Shown here piece by piece: positions 57,637 through 64,000 of a DNA stretch of 64,000 bases. The DNA comes from Geminicoccus harenae. Lineage in GTDB: Bacteria > Pseudomonadota > Alphaproteobacteria > Geminicoccales > Geminicoccaceae. The DNA is taken from assembly GCF_019800005.1 (NCBI RefSeq), contig NZ_JABGCL010000005.1, forward strand, positions 124,001-188,000, written 5' to 3'. Both the position numbers and the translations under genes were made by a program. The first letter of the stretch is position 1, and each line of letters opens with the position of its first letter. Below the pieces are notes generated by a model. It was not told the origin of the DNA. It worked only from the letters and a program-made list of their open reading frames with translations, and did not search any database.

Positions 57637-57661
57637 GGGGCCGATCCAATAGATTGGCCCC
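57637..57661 (+). repeat. 5' hairpin of the small-gene cassette
   Basis: GGGGCC-GATCCAATAGATT-GGCCCC, with an inner ATC/GAT extension of the stem, six bases before the next ATG. A related hairpin follows the gene at 58071. Confidence 0.5.
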
Positions 57662-57667
57662 ACTACC

Positions 57668-58054
57668 ATGCAAAAGTGCATCCTGCTGTTCGGCGCGTGC
57701 GCCGCGATCGGCGAGCTGACCAAGTCCATGCCCGCCGGCGACAACCGCCCGCCGGCTCCCCCCGCCGAGCAGCCGGCCAAGCCTGACGGCGACCCGATTG
57801 ACCGACACCACAAGCAGGCCGCTGCCGACTTTGCAGGGTGGGCTGAGCATCCTGAGCTTCCCGATCACGTGAAGCAGGCAGCGGCAGAGCAGCGGGACCG
57901 TCTGCTGGACGCTAAGACGCCGGAGCACAAGCGCAAGGCGCTCAAACATGTCCACATGGACCTGGTCGGGATGCACCAGGACGAGGACGTGCCGAGCCAT
58001 GTCAGCAAGCAGATGCTCGATCGGATGCAGACCATCCACGTTGCCCTTAAATAA
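57668..58054 (+). CDS. Small phage hypothetical protein bracketed by hairpins
   Basis: A 128-residue protein: start MQKCILLFGACAAIGELTKS (Cys-containing hydrophobic stretch), a Pro-rich part and a helical, His-rich C-terminus (AGWAEHPELPDHVKQAAAEQ, HVHMDLVGMHQDEDVPSHVS). The stem of the upstream hairpin blocks the place of an SD, so translation may need it to open. A moron-like single-gene cassette. Function unknown. Confidence 0.55.
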   Translation: MQKCILLFGACAAIGELTKSMPAGDNRPPAPPAEQPAKPDGDPIDRHHKQAAADFAGWAEHPELPDHVKQAAAEQRDRLLDAKTPEHKRKALKHVHMDLVGMHQDEDVPSHVSKQMLDRMQTIHVALK

Positions 58055-58070
58055 AGTTCTCTCACTTGCC

Positions 58071-58092
58071 GGGGCCAATCCAGTTGTGGCCC
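58071..58092 (+). terminator. 3' hairpin of the small-gene cassette (weak terminator)
   Basis: GGGGCC-AATCCAGTTGT-GGCCC, similar in stem and loop to the hairpin before the gene, then GC-rich sequence without a clear T run. May end the transcript or protect its 3' end. Confidence 0.35.
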
Positions 58093-58182
58093 TGCCTGTT
58101 CCGGCGAGACTTTTCTATTGGGGTGCCGCCTGTCAACTTAGTTGTGCGCGGTAACAACCGCTTTGCGGGACAAAGCTGCCGC

Positions 58183-59655
58183 TCACTGAGCCTTTGTGGT
58201 TTTCCGCCAGATGCCAACGGCCGTGCTCATGACCAGAACCGCAGCCAGAGCGATCACACCAGCAAATGCTTGATCAAAGGCCGCGCGCGCCAACTCGATT
58301 AACTGCGCCGCCCTTGCCTCGTCGAGTGCGTCTGCCGCCAGGAGCGCCTCATCGAGGCTGTCGGCCACCGTGGCCGCCAGACCTGCGGGAACGCTTATGG
58401 CGCTGGTGTAGAGCGCTGACATCACACTGCCCAGGATCGCGATGCCGAACGCTCCACCGAGCTCAAAGGACACTTCTTCGATGGATGCTGCCATCCCGGC
58501 ACGATCTTCGGGAGCAGATAGCATGATCACGCTGGATGCGGCTGTCATCGTGGCACCCACGCCAAATCCCATCACGGCCAGCATGGACAGCCAAAACCAG
58601 GCCGACCCGTGATAACTGAGCAAATATGCTACCAGTGCTACACTTGTCAGCGTCATGGCCGACGCCAGCACTCGCATTGCCCCAAGTCGCGGCAGCGCCA
58701 AGCCCGTCAGCGGTCCGGCGACAAAGGACGCGGCCGGGATTGGCAGGATCATCAGCCCGGCCTGTAGCGGTGACAGACCCAGCACCAACTGCAGCCGCTG
58801 GCTAAAGACCAGTTCCACGCCGATCAGGGCTGTAGACGCCACAAGTGCCGCCACCACACCAGACGTAAAGCGGGCGTTGCGAAACAGCGAGAAGTCGATC
58901 AGGGGGCTTGCGCTTGCTCGCTGACGGCGCACGAAGGCCGTCATGGCACCGATGCCGATGACGAGGATGACACCCGCATTCAGCCAGGACGGCTCGCGCT
59001 TGCTCGCCTCCTTGATCGCATAGACGATCCCCACCAGCCCGACCATGACCTGCACCGAGCCGATCAGATCAAAGGGATGGGCCTGAGCGGGCCGCTTGTT
59101 GCCCAGCACGAGTGCTCCAGCGAGCAGGGCGAGAAGGACGATAGGAATATTGATAAGGAAGACCGACCCCCACCAGAACCATCCGAGCAACAGCCCGCCT
59201 ATGACCGGTCCCAGGGCAGCGCCACCCGAAGCAACAGCAGCCCAGATCCCGATGGCAAGCGCCCGCTCCTTCTCGTCGGTGAACGTTAGGCGGATCAGCG
59301 ACAGGGTTGCGGGCATCATCATGGCTGCTCCGACCGCCAGCACGACCCGGGCAGCGACAAGCGCCGCAGGAACTGGAGAGAACGCCGCCCCCAGCGAACC
59401 TGCTCCGAAGACCACTAGACCAGCTAGGAACATGTGCTTGTGGCCGAAACGATCGCCCAAGCCGCCCAAGCCTGGCAGCAACCCGGCCACCACCAACGGA
59501 TAGGCATTCACGATCCAAAGCTTCTCGGTCGCTGTGGCGGCGAGATCGTGGGTTAGCCGCGGCAGCGCTGTGTAGAGCACCGTCATGTCGATGACGATCA
59601 GGAAGAGGGCGCTCGACACGATGATCAGAACGAGCCAGCGGTTGTGGGAAGGCAT
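58183..59655 (-). CDS. MFS multidrug efflux pump, DHA2 family (SmvA/QacA-like)
   Basis: A 490-residue transporter with 14 predicted membrane segments. Motif A-type loops (GGLGDRFGHKHMF, a GRRPG/R variant), the DHA2 motif C region ASGGAALGPVIGGLLLGWFW with GPVIGG, and VLYTALPRLTHDL typical of SmvA. Such pumps export cationic biocides and dyes. It is divergent from a TetR gene with an operator between. GC and context mark it as a separately acquired unit (cargo D) inside the phage. Confidence 0.92.
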   Translation of the reverse strand: MPSHNRWLVLIIVSSALFLIVIDMTVLYTALPRLTHDLAATATEKLWIVNAYPLVVAGLLPGLGGLGDRFGHKHMFLAGLVVFGAGSLGAAFSPVPAALVAARVVLAVGAAMMMPATLSLIRLTFTDEKERALAIGIWAAVASGGAALGPVIGGLLLGWFWWGSVFLINIPIVLLALLAGALVLGNKRPAQAHPFDLIGSVQVMVGLVGIVYAIKEASKREPSWLNAGVILVIGIGAMTAFVRRQRASASPLIDFSLFRNARFTSGVVAALVASTALIGVELVFSQRLQLVLGLSPLQAGLMILPIPAASFVAGPLTGLALPRLGAMRVLASAMTLTSVALVAYLLSYHGSAWFWLSMLAVMGFGVGATMTAASSVIMLSAPEDRAGMAASIEEVSFELGGAFGIAILGSVMSALYTSAISVPAGLAATVADSLDEALLAADALDEARAAQLIELARAAFDQAFAGVIALAAVLVMSTAVGIWRKTTKAQ

Positions 59656-59711
59656 ACCATGCTCTTTGGAGTGGGTGAGCGCGCACTCGCATTAATGATG
59701 CGCTGCATATA

Positions 59712-59730
59712 AATACGTTCGTACCGTATT
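59712..59730. promoter_or_regulatory. TetR operator (AATACG-N7-CGTATT)
   Basis: Inverted repeat AATACG / CGTATT within the 87-base divergent gap between the efflux and TetR genes. Likely bound by the TetR protein to repress both. Confidence 0.65.
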
Positions 59731-59742
59731 GGAAGGGTGGGA

Positions 59743-60315
59743 ATGGCTGGACGACCCCGCAACATCGACCGTGACGTGCTGCTCGATGCGGCTGAAGCAC
59801 TGGTGCTGAAGAGCGGTGCGGCAGCGCTGAGCTTTGAGGCTGTGGCGAAAGCGGCCGGTGTGACCAAGGGTGGGGTGCAATATGCCTTTGGGACGCGCGA
59901 CAACCTCATCCGGGCCATGATCACGCGGTGGGGCGAGGCGTTCGACGCCGATGTAGCCGAACGAACGGGGCCGGACCCTTCGCCCCGTGCGCTGATCCGG
60001 GGGCACTTGGCGGCGACACGCGATGCGGACGAGGCGGATCATTCGCGATCGGCCGTAATGATGACGATGCTCCTGCAGCATCCCGATCAGCTGTCGGATA
60101 CACGCGACTGGTATAACTCACGTCTTGCCGGTCTTGATCTGGCGAAGCCAGACGACCGTCAGGTGGCGTTAGCCTTTCTGGCCGGCGAAGGGGCCTTTTT
60201 GCTGAAGGCCTTCGGACTGATGGACCTGAGCGATACGCAGTGGAAGACGCTGTTTGAGGATATGCTTTCTGCCACAACATCAACTCCACCGGAGGCAGGG
60301 TTTCCTGAGCCTTGA
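59743..60315 (+). CDS. TetR-family regulator of the efflux pump (SmvR-like)
   Basis: A 190-residue TetR protein: N-terminal HTH (GRPRNIDRDVLLDAAEALVL, FEAVAKAAGVTKGGVQYAFG) and a TetR_C ligand domain (LLQHPDQLSDTRDWYNSRLA). The ATG has a GGAAGGG SD. Divergent from the MFS gene, as for smvR-smvA. Confidence 0.9.
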   Translation: MAGRPRNIDRDVLLDAAEALVLKSGAAALSFEAVAKAAGVTKGGVQYAFGTRDNLIRAMITRWGEAFDADVAERTGPDPSPRALIRGHLAATRDADEADHSRSAVMMTMLLQHPDQLSDTRDWYNSRLAGLDLAKPDDRQVALAFLAGEGAFLLKAFGLMDLSDTQWKTLFEDMLSATTSTPPEAGFPEP

Positions 60316-60328
60316 TCCTCGCGCCGGT

Positions 60329-60336
60329 GTCGTGAC
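60329..60336 (+). promoter_or_regulatory. GTCGTGAC element (orphan)
   Basis: GGTGTCGTGACTGTCGCAA, 14 bases after the TetR stop; no start codon follows at 14-15 bases. It marks the right border of cargo D. Confidence 0.4.
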
Positions 60337-60510
60337 TGTCGCAACGGGCTCAAAGCGGCCTTTGCAGGCTGACTCCCAGATTGGGTCATACCACAGGAGA
60401 TGTTATGCGCAACGCGGTTAGTCCCGGCAGGTGTTTTGCTCCTCTTCGGAGTCGGCACAAACGCTGCTTCATGATGGGGTCGGAAGGAGAGGCATCCCGT
60501 TCTTTTTTTT

Positions 60511-60518
60511 GTCGTGAC
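60511..60518 (+). promoter_or_regulatory. GTCGTGAC element, 14 bases before the terminase ATG
   Basis: Preceded by eight T and followed by CGCATCCT and ATG after 14 bases; no SD. Confidence 0.55.
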
Positions 60519-60532
60519 CGCATCCTGTCGCC

Positions 60533-63178
60533 ATGGGAAGTGAGATCAAGATCAGGCTGCCGGAGCCGCACAAAGCCCAGCAGAAAGCGCTGGCGCGGGC
60601 CGGGCGCTTCAACGTCGTCGCCATGGGTGAGCAGGGCGGCAAGACCACGCTCGGCATCGAGGCGCTGCTGGCCGGGTCCAAGGGCGCGCTGCGCGGCTTC
60701 CTCACGGCCTGGTTCGCCGAGACGGCGGCCGATCTGGTGGAGGTCAAGCGCCAGGTCCTGCGCACCGTTGAGCCGCTGATCAAGCGCCGGCCGAACGCGC
60801 GGCGCGTGGAGCTCACCACGGGCGGCCTGATCGACTTCTACGCCCTCGACGAGAACAAGCTCGAGACCTTCGAGCAGTACGGCACGGTCGTGCTCGACGA
60901 CGTGGCTCGGGTCGACGGCCTGCTCGACCTGTGGGAGGACCTGGTCCTGCCGGCGCTGCGCCAGCATGGTGGCCAAGCTTGGCTGCTGTCGGTGCCCTTC
61001 GGCAAGAAGAACGCCTTCCACAAGCTCTACCAGATGGGCCGCGAGGATCCGGACTGGTCGTGCTGGCAGTTCAGCAGCTTCGCCAACCCGCACCTGCCGG
61101 CCGAGATGTCCGCCGAGGCTGAGAAGGTGACCGAGCCCGAGCGGCTCCAGCGGTTCGAGGCCGAGTTCCTCGAAGTGGCCATCGAGCTCACCGACGCGCA
61201 GCGCATCATCGGGCCCGAAGAGCGCTTCATCGACTGGTGCGAGCGGCTCGAGCAGGACGGCCTGAAGGTGGACGGCCACCCGTTCTCGCTGTCGGACCGC
61301 CCGGCCATGCGGTTCGTCTACGAGCTGATCCCGTCCACGATCGAGGAAGCCTACGAGCGCACCGACGTCATCATGAAGTGCACCCAGGTCGGCTTCACGG
61401 TCATGGAGATGCTGGCCATGATCTACCTGGCGCTGCGCTTCGCGCCGGCCAAGATCGGTATGTTCATGCCCTCGCAGATGCTGGCGTCCGGCAAGTCGAG
61501 CGAGCGGTTCATGCCGATCGTGAAGACCGTGCCCAGCGTCTACCGGATGATGACCGAGAAGAACGCCTCGGGCGGGCGCGGCGGCGAGGGCAACGTGCTG
61601 ATCCGCAACCTGGGCCCGTCGCGGTTCCACTTCCTGTGGACCTCGGGCAAGACCGCCACCGAATCCTTCCCGATGGACGTCGTGTCCTTCGACGAGGTGC
61701 AGGAGATGGCGATCGCCGACATGGAGAAGACGCAGGAGCGTCTGTCGGCGTCGTTCCTGAAATACACCCTGATGGGCTCTACGGCCAACTGGCCGGATAG
61801 CGACATCCATTTCTGGTACAAGAAGGGCAAGCAGTACCAGTTCCACACGCTGTGCCCGCACTGCGGCACCCACCAGGTGCTCGACGAGCACTTCCCGCAG
61901 TGCATCGGCTACGACCCCGAGGCGCCCAAGCGCGTCACCCGCCGTGGCGAGCCGAACCTGCCCGGCGAGTACCGCTACCGCTGCCACGAGTGCCAGGGCT
62001 GGATCGACGACCCCCAGCAGGGCGAATGGCGCGCCAAGAACCCCGACGCCGAGATCCGCTCGATCCACTTCCCGCAGTTCCTGTCGCCGACTATCTCGCC
62101 GCGCAACATGATCGAGGCGTACCACAACGCCGACGACATGAAGAACTACTTCAACCGGAAGCTCGGCAAGCCGTACACCGACCCCAGCCAGGTCCCGGTC
62201 AACTTGGAGATGCTCAACACCTGCGCCGAGGAAGGCATGGCGCGCGGTCTGGTCTGGAAGACGCGCGCGCGCGGCACCTTCATGGGCATCGACCAGATGG
62301 GCAACTTCATTGTCGCGATCATCAAGGAGCGGCTGCCGGACGGCAAGCAGGCCGTCGTGCACATCGAGTACATCTTCATCAGCCCGACGAAGGATGACCC
62401 GGATGCGTCGCCGTGGCGGCGGTGCGACGAGCTCATGGTGCAGTACGGCGTGCAGTCGTGCGTCCTGGAGACGCTGCCCAACTATGACAGCGCCAAGAGC
62501 TTCGCGCGCCGGCACCACGGCAAGGTGTTCCTGGCGGGCTACGGCAACATGGATGGCGAGATGCTGGTCTGGGGCGACACCCCGACCAGCAACGCTTCGG
62601 ATCGGCGGACCGCTGATGAGGCACTCGACCGCTACACCGTGCGCCTGGACCAGTACAAGTGCATGCAGGTGTCGATGGCGCGCTTCGCCAAGAAGCTCTG
62701 CCTGTTCCCGGATCCGGCGGGCCTGGTGCAGGACTACACCGAGAAGGGCGAGACCAAGCCGGTGCCGGTCTGCAAGGATGTGGCCTTCTTCCACTTCACC
62801 CGCACGGCGCTGATCGCCGAGAAGGACGAGGAAGAAAAGAAGTACAAGCGCCGCGTGGTGAAGGTCGGCATCGACCCGCACACCAGCTACGCCAACATGC
62901 TGTGCGACGTGGCGTGGGCGCGCGCGCACGGCACCGGCTTCTTCCTGATGCCGCAAATCGATGAGAAGCCTGTGCAGATCACGCGCGGCGCCGGATCGGC
63001 CGTGCTGGAGACCATGCCAAGCGCAGCGCGGCAGGTCCTGCAGCAGGATGACCTGTCGGGCGAGGTGTGCGGCCGCTGCACGGCGTTTGATGCCCAGCGC
63101 GGCTACTGCAACGAGCGCGTCGTGCTGGTGCGCCCGGGCGATCCCGGCTGCTTCCAGTTCGTGGCGAAGGACTGGTAG
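60533..63178 (+). CDS. Terminase large subunit (GpA type) with an extra N-terminal ATPase-like module
   Basis: An 881-residue protein. Residues 1-230 look like a separate terminase-type ATPase: VVAMGEQGGKTTLGIEALLA (Walker A) and TVVLDDVARVDGLLD (Walker B-like). From about residue 265 a GpA-family terminase follows: TDVIMKCTQVGFTVMEMLAM, FPMDVVSFDEVQEMAIADME (Walker B), zinc ribbon CPHCGTHQ and CHECQG, and the nuclease entry FMGIDQMGNFI with Asp. A second Cys cluster (CGRCTAFDAQRGYCN) is at the C-terminus. The GpA Walker A is degenerate (CTQVGFTV), so the N-terminal copy may supply ATP hydrolysis. No SD. Confidence 0.85.
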   Translation: MGSEIKIRLPEPHKAQQKALARAGRFNVVAMGEQGGKTTLGIEALLAGSKGALRGFLTAWFAETAADLVEVKRQVLRTVEPLIKRRPNARRVELTTGGLIDFYALDENKLETFEQYGTVVLDDVARVDGLLDLWEDLVLPALRQHGGQAWLLSVPFGKKNAFHKLYQMGREDPDWSCWQFSSFANPHLPAEMSAEAEKVTEPERLQRFEAEFLEVAIELTDAQRIIGPEERFIDWCERLEQDGLKVDGHPFSLSDRPAMRFVYELIPSTIEEAYERTDVIMKCTQVGFTVMEMLAMIYLALRFAPAKIGMFMPSQMLASGKSSERFMPIVKTVPSVYRMMTEKNASGGRGGEGNVLIRNLGPSRFHFLWTSGKTATESFPMDVVSFDEVQEMAIADMEKTQERLSASFLKYTLMGSTANWPDSDIHFWYKKGKQYQFHTLCPHCGTHQVLDEHFPQCIGYDPEAPKRVTRRGEPNLPGEYRYRCHECQGWIDDPQQGEWRAKNPDAEIRSIHFPQFLSPTISPRNMIEAYHNADDMKNYFNRKLGKPYTDPSQVPVNLEMLNTCAEEGMARGLVWKTRARGTFMGIDQMGNFIVAIIKERLPDGKQAVVHIEYIFISPTKDDPDASPWRRCDELMVQYGVQSCVLETLPNYDSAKSFARRHHGKVFLAGYGNMDGEMLVWGDTPTSNASDRRTADEALDRYTVRLDQYKCMQVSMARFAKKLCLFPDPAGLVQDYTEKGETKPVPVCKDVAFFHFTRTALIAEKDEEEKKYKRRVVKVGIDPHTSYANMLCDVAWARAHGTGFFLMPQIDEKPVQITRGAGSAVLETMPSAARQVLQQDDLSGEVCGRCTAFDAQRGYCNERVVLVRPGDPGCFQFVAKDW

Positions 63179-63179
63179 G

Positions 63180-63383
63180 TCAGGCGGCCGCCTGCTGGGC
63201 CTTGGCGCGCGACTTGCGGTAGTAGGTCGCGTCGGCGCGCTTGCGGTGGTAGCGCGCCATCTGGTCGGCCGACCTGCAGGTCCGGCACCAGCCATCCAGC
63301 TTGCCCTGCTTGTCACGCGGGGCGAAGTTGAACAGGTCGGCAGTCATTTCCTCGTCGCACTTGGGGCAGCGTTTCATCTTCAT
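63180..63383 (-). CDS. Small zinc-finger phage protein
   Basis: A 67-residue protein: MKRCPKCDEEMTADLFNFAP and WCRTCRSADQMARYHRKRAD, a CxxC...CxxC finger followed by a basic helix. The ATGA start overlaps the stop of the HD gene. It resembles HNH-adjacent or transcription-factor-like phage fingers; role unknown. Confidence 0.65.
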   Translation of the reverse strand: MKMKRCPKCDEEMTADLFNFAPRDKQGKLDGWCRTCRSADQMARYHRKRADATYYRKSRAKAQQAAA

Positions 63384-63886
63384 GCCACCACCCCGGCCTG
63401 GGCCCTGGCGATCTCGATGAGGCGCGGGTCGGCCTGGGTCAGCACGTCCAGCAGGAGGCGCTTTTCCTCCAGGTAGGTCACCGCGAACTTCGGGTCGTGC
63501 ATGACGATGCTGCTGGTGTTGCTGATGAGGTCGGCGACCTTGATGGTCTGGACCCATGCCGGCGCACCAGACAGCCGCCGGCGCGAGGCCGCCTTGCGCT
63601 CGGCTCGATTGCCCTGCTCCAGGTCGGACAGCAGCAGCACGCCGGACAGCACGCGCAAACCGAACTTGTCGGCCAGGGTCTGGTCGGGCACGCCCTGGTC
63701 CTCGATGCAGTCGTGCAGCCAGGCCGTGGCGATCATGGCGTCGTGCAGATCACCGGGCGCCACCGTGGCGACGATGCCGGCCACCTCGGCCAAGTGATCG
63801 GTGTAGGGGTTGTTGGTGTACTTGCGGCGCTGGTCCTGGTGGACCTCGCGCGCGAACTGCATGGCTCGAAAGGCAAGGTTCATCAT
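63380..63886 (-). CDS. HD-domain phosphohydrolase (MESH1/SpoT-hydrolase-like)
   Basis: A 168-residue HD protein. Metal-binding motifs are NPYTDHLAEV (H), TAWLHDCIEDQG (HD and ED) and SNTSSI (Asn in place of the last Asp). These match the small alarmone hydrolases (MESH1/SAH), which remove the 3' pyrophosphate of (p)ppGpp. The start has a strong SD (AAGGAGAA). It is transcribed leftward from the right border region and could counter the stringent response during infection. Confidence 0.75.
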   Translation of the reverse strand: MMNLAFRAMQFAREVHQDQRRKYTNNPYTDHLAEVAGIVATVAPGDLHDAMIATAWLHDCIEDQGVPDQTLADKFGLRVLSGVLLLSDLEQGNRAERKAASRRRLSGAPAWVQTIKVADLISNTSSIVMHDPKFAVTYLEEKRLLLDVLTQADPRLIEIARAQAGVVA

Positions 63887-63922
63887 TTCTCCTTGGGCAG
63901 GGCTGGATGGCAATGATTGTGC

Positions 63923-63937
63923 CTCAAAATTGAGCAA
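63923..63937. promoter_or_regulatory. Operator CTCAAAATTGAGCAA
   Basis: Near-perfect palindrome (CTCAAAATTGAG), 36 bases upstream of the leftward HD gene; probably its operator. Confidence 0.5.
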
Positions 63938-63969
63938 CATGCCGGATGCTTACAAATTAGTCTTCGGGC

Positions 63970-63977
63970 GTCGTGAC
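63970..63977 (+). promoter_or_regulatory. GTCGTGAC element, 14 bases before the last ATG
   Basis: GGCGTCGTGACC, then TTATGCT (a good -10 hexamer TATGCT) and ATG after 14 bases, no SD. Confidence 0.55.
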
Positions 63978-63991
63978 CTTATGCTGTTGCC

Positions 63992-64000
63992 ATGACCGAT
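63992..64000 (+). CDS. Start of the next rightward gene (runs off right edge)
   Basis: Only three codons (ATG ACC GAT) are visible. The start is called from the GTCGTGAC word at the fixed 14-base distance. Given the terminase upstream, a portal or other head gene is expected, but this cannot be read. Confidence 0.35.

Larger units (their letters stand above)
60316..60532 (+). promoter_or_regulatory. Phage leader between cargo D and terminase
   Basis: 217 bases with no credible gene. It holds a GTCGTGAC word at 60329 (no ATG at the usual distance), a run of eight T (60503-60510) just before the second GTCGTGAC, and a short ATG frame after GGAGATGTT that has no protein-like content. The first word may be the remnant of the gene displaced by cargo D. 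Confidence 0.45.

Noticed and set aside
60386..63316. 976-codon minus-strand frame opposite the terminase
   Set aside because: Antisense artefact; terminase motifs are unmistakable on the plus strand.

Overview
The window is GC-rich and looks like the chromosome of an alphaproteobacterium (an inference from codon use, the UxaA-type sugar-acid genes and the ECF sigma operon; I cannot name the genus). About the first 6.6 kb are ordinary host genes. Everything from about 6.6 kb to the right edge is one integrated temperate-phage-like element whose right end lies outside the window.

Host part (1-6,600): a sugar-acid catabolic cluster (Zn alcohol dehydrogenase, GntR regulator, two-part UxaA-type dehydratase), a four-gene leftward operon (small secreted protein, cupredoxin, ECF sigma factor, PAS protein), and a bifunctional DUF442/metallo-beta-lactamase sulfur-metabolism enzyme. 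The prophage begins at the displaced 3' fragment of a tRNA-Leu(CAA) gene, followed by an array of integrase arm-type repeats and a tyrosine integrase.

Phage backbone: leftward lysis genes (spanin pair, holin, GH108 endolysin) with a DksA/TraR-type protein; a leftward recombination block (Dda/RecD-like helicase, annealing-protein candidate, SbcC-like ATPase, RecE-like nuclease); a divergent control region at 16.8 kb; a rightward replication block (DEAD helicase, SSB, VRR-NUC resolvase, primase-helicase, beta-clamp-like protein, RdgC); an AT-rich noncoding stretch with repeated GTAACC words (possible origin); then regulators, a ParB-methyltransferase and many very small overlapping genes. Near the right edge are a GpA-type terminase with an extra N-terminal ATPase-like module and an HD hydrolase. 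Capsid and tail genes are not in the window and presumably follow the terminase.

Four cargo blocks interrupt the backbone. A (about 31.3-37.3 kb): uracil-DNA-glycosylase-like protein, MazG-like protein, Nmad2 protein, TIR-like (ThsB-type) protein and a membrane patatin, which together look like a nucleotide-centred antiphage island replacing a methyltransferase gene. B (38.2-39.1 kb): a four-zinc-finger Vsr/EDxHD-type endonuclease inserted in a second methyltransferase. C (39.7-47.2 kb): truncated TetR, Fur box, TonB receptor, truncated TolC, a secreted protein, an IS5-family element and an RTX protein. D (58.1-60.3 kb): SmvA/QacA-like efflux pump with divergent TetR. A further cassette (51.9-57.1 kb) encodes a 1,305-residue protein with kinase-like and ADP-ribosyltransferase domains and a NUDIX hydrolase.

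Two repeated regulatory words run through the element. One is a palindrome of the type TCAAATTTGA that overlaps the -10 box of short promoters (stoperator-like). The other is GTCGTGAC placed exactly 14 bases (once 15) before the ATG of genes that lack a Shine-Dalgarno sequence. Cargo boundaries fall close to these words, suggesting that they are also the seams of modular exchange.
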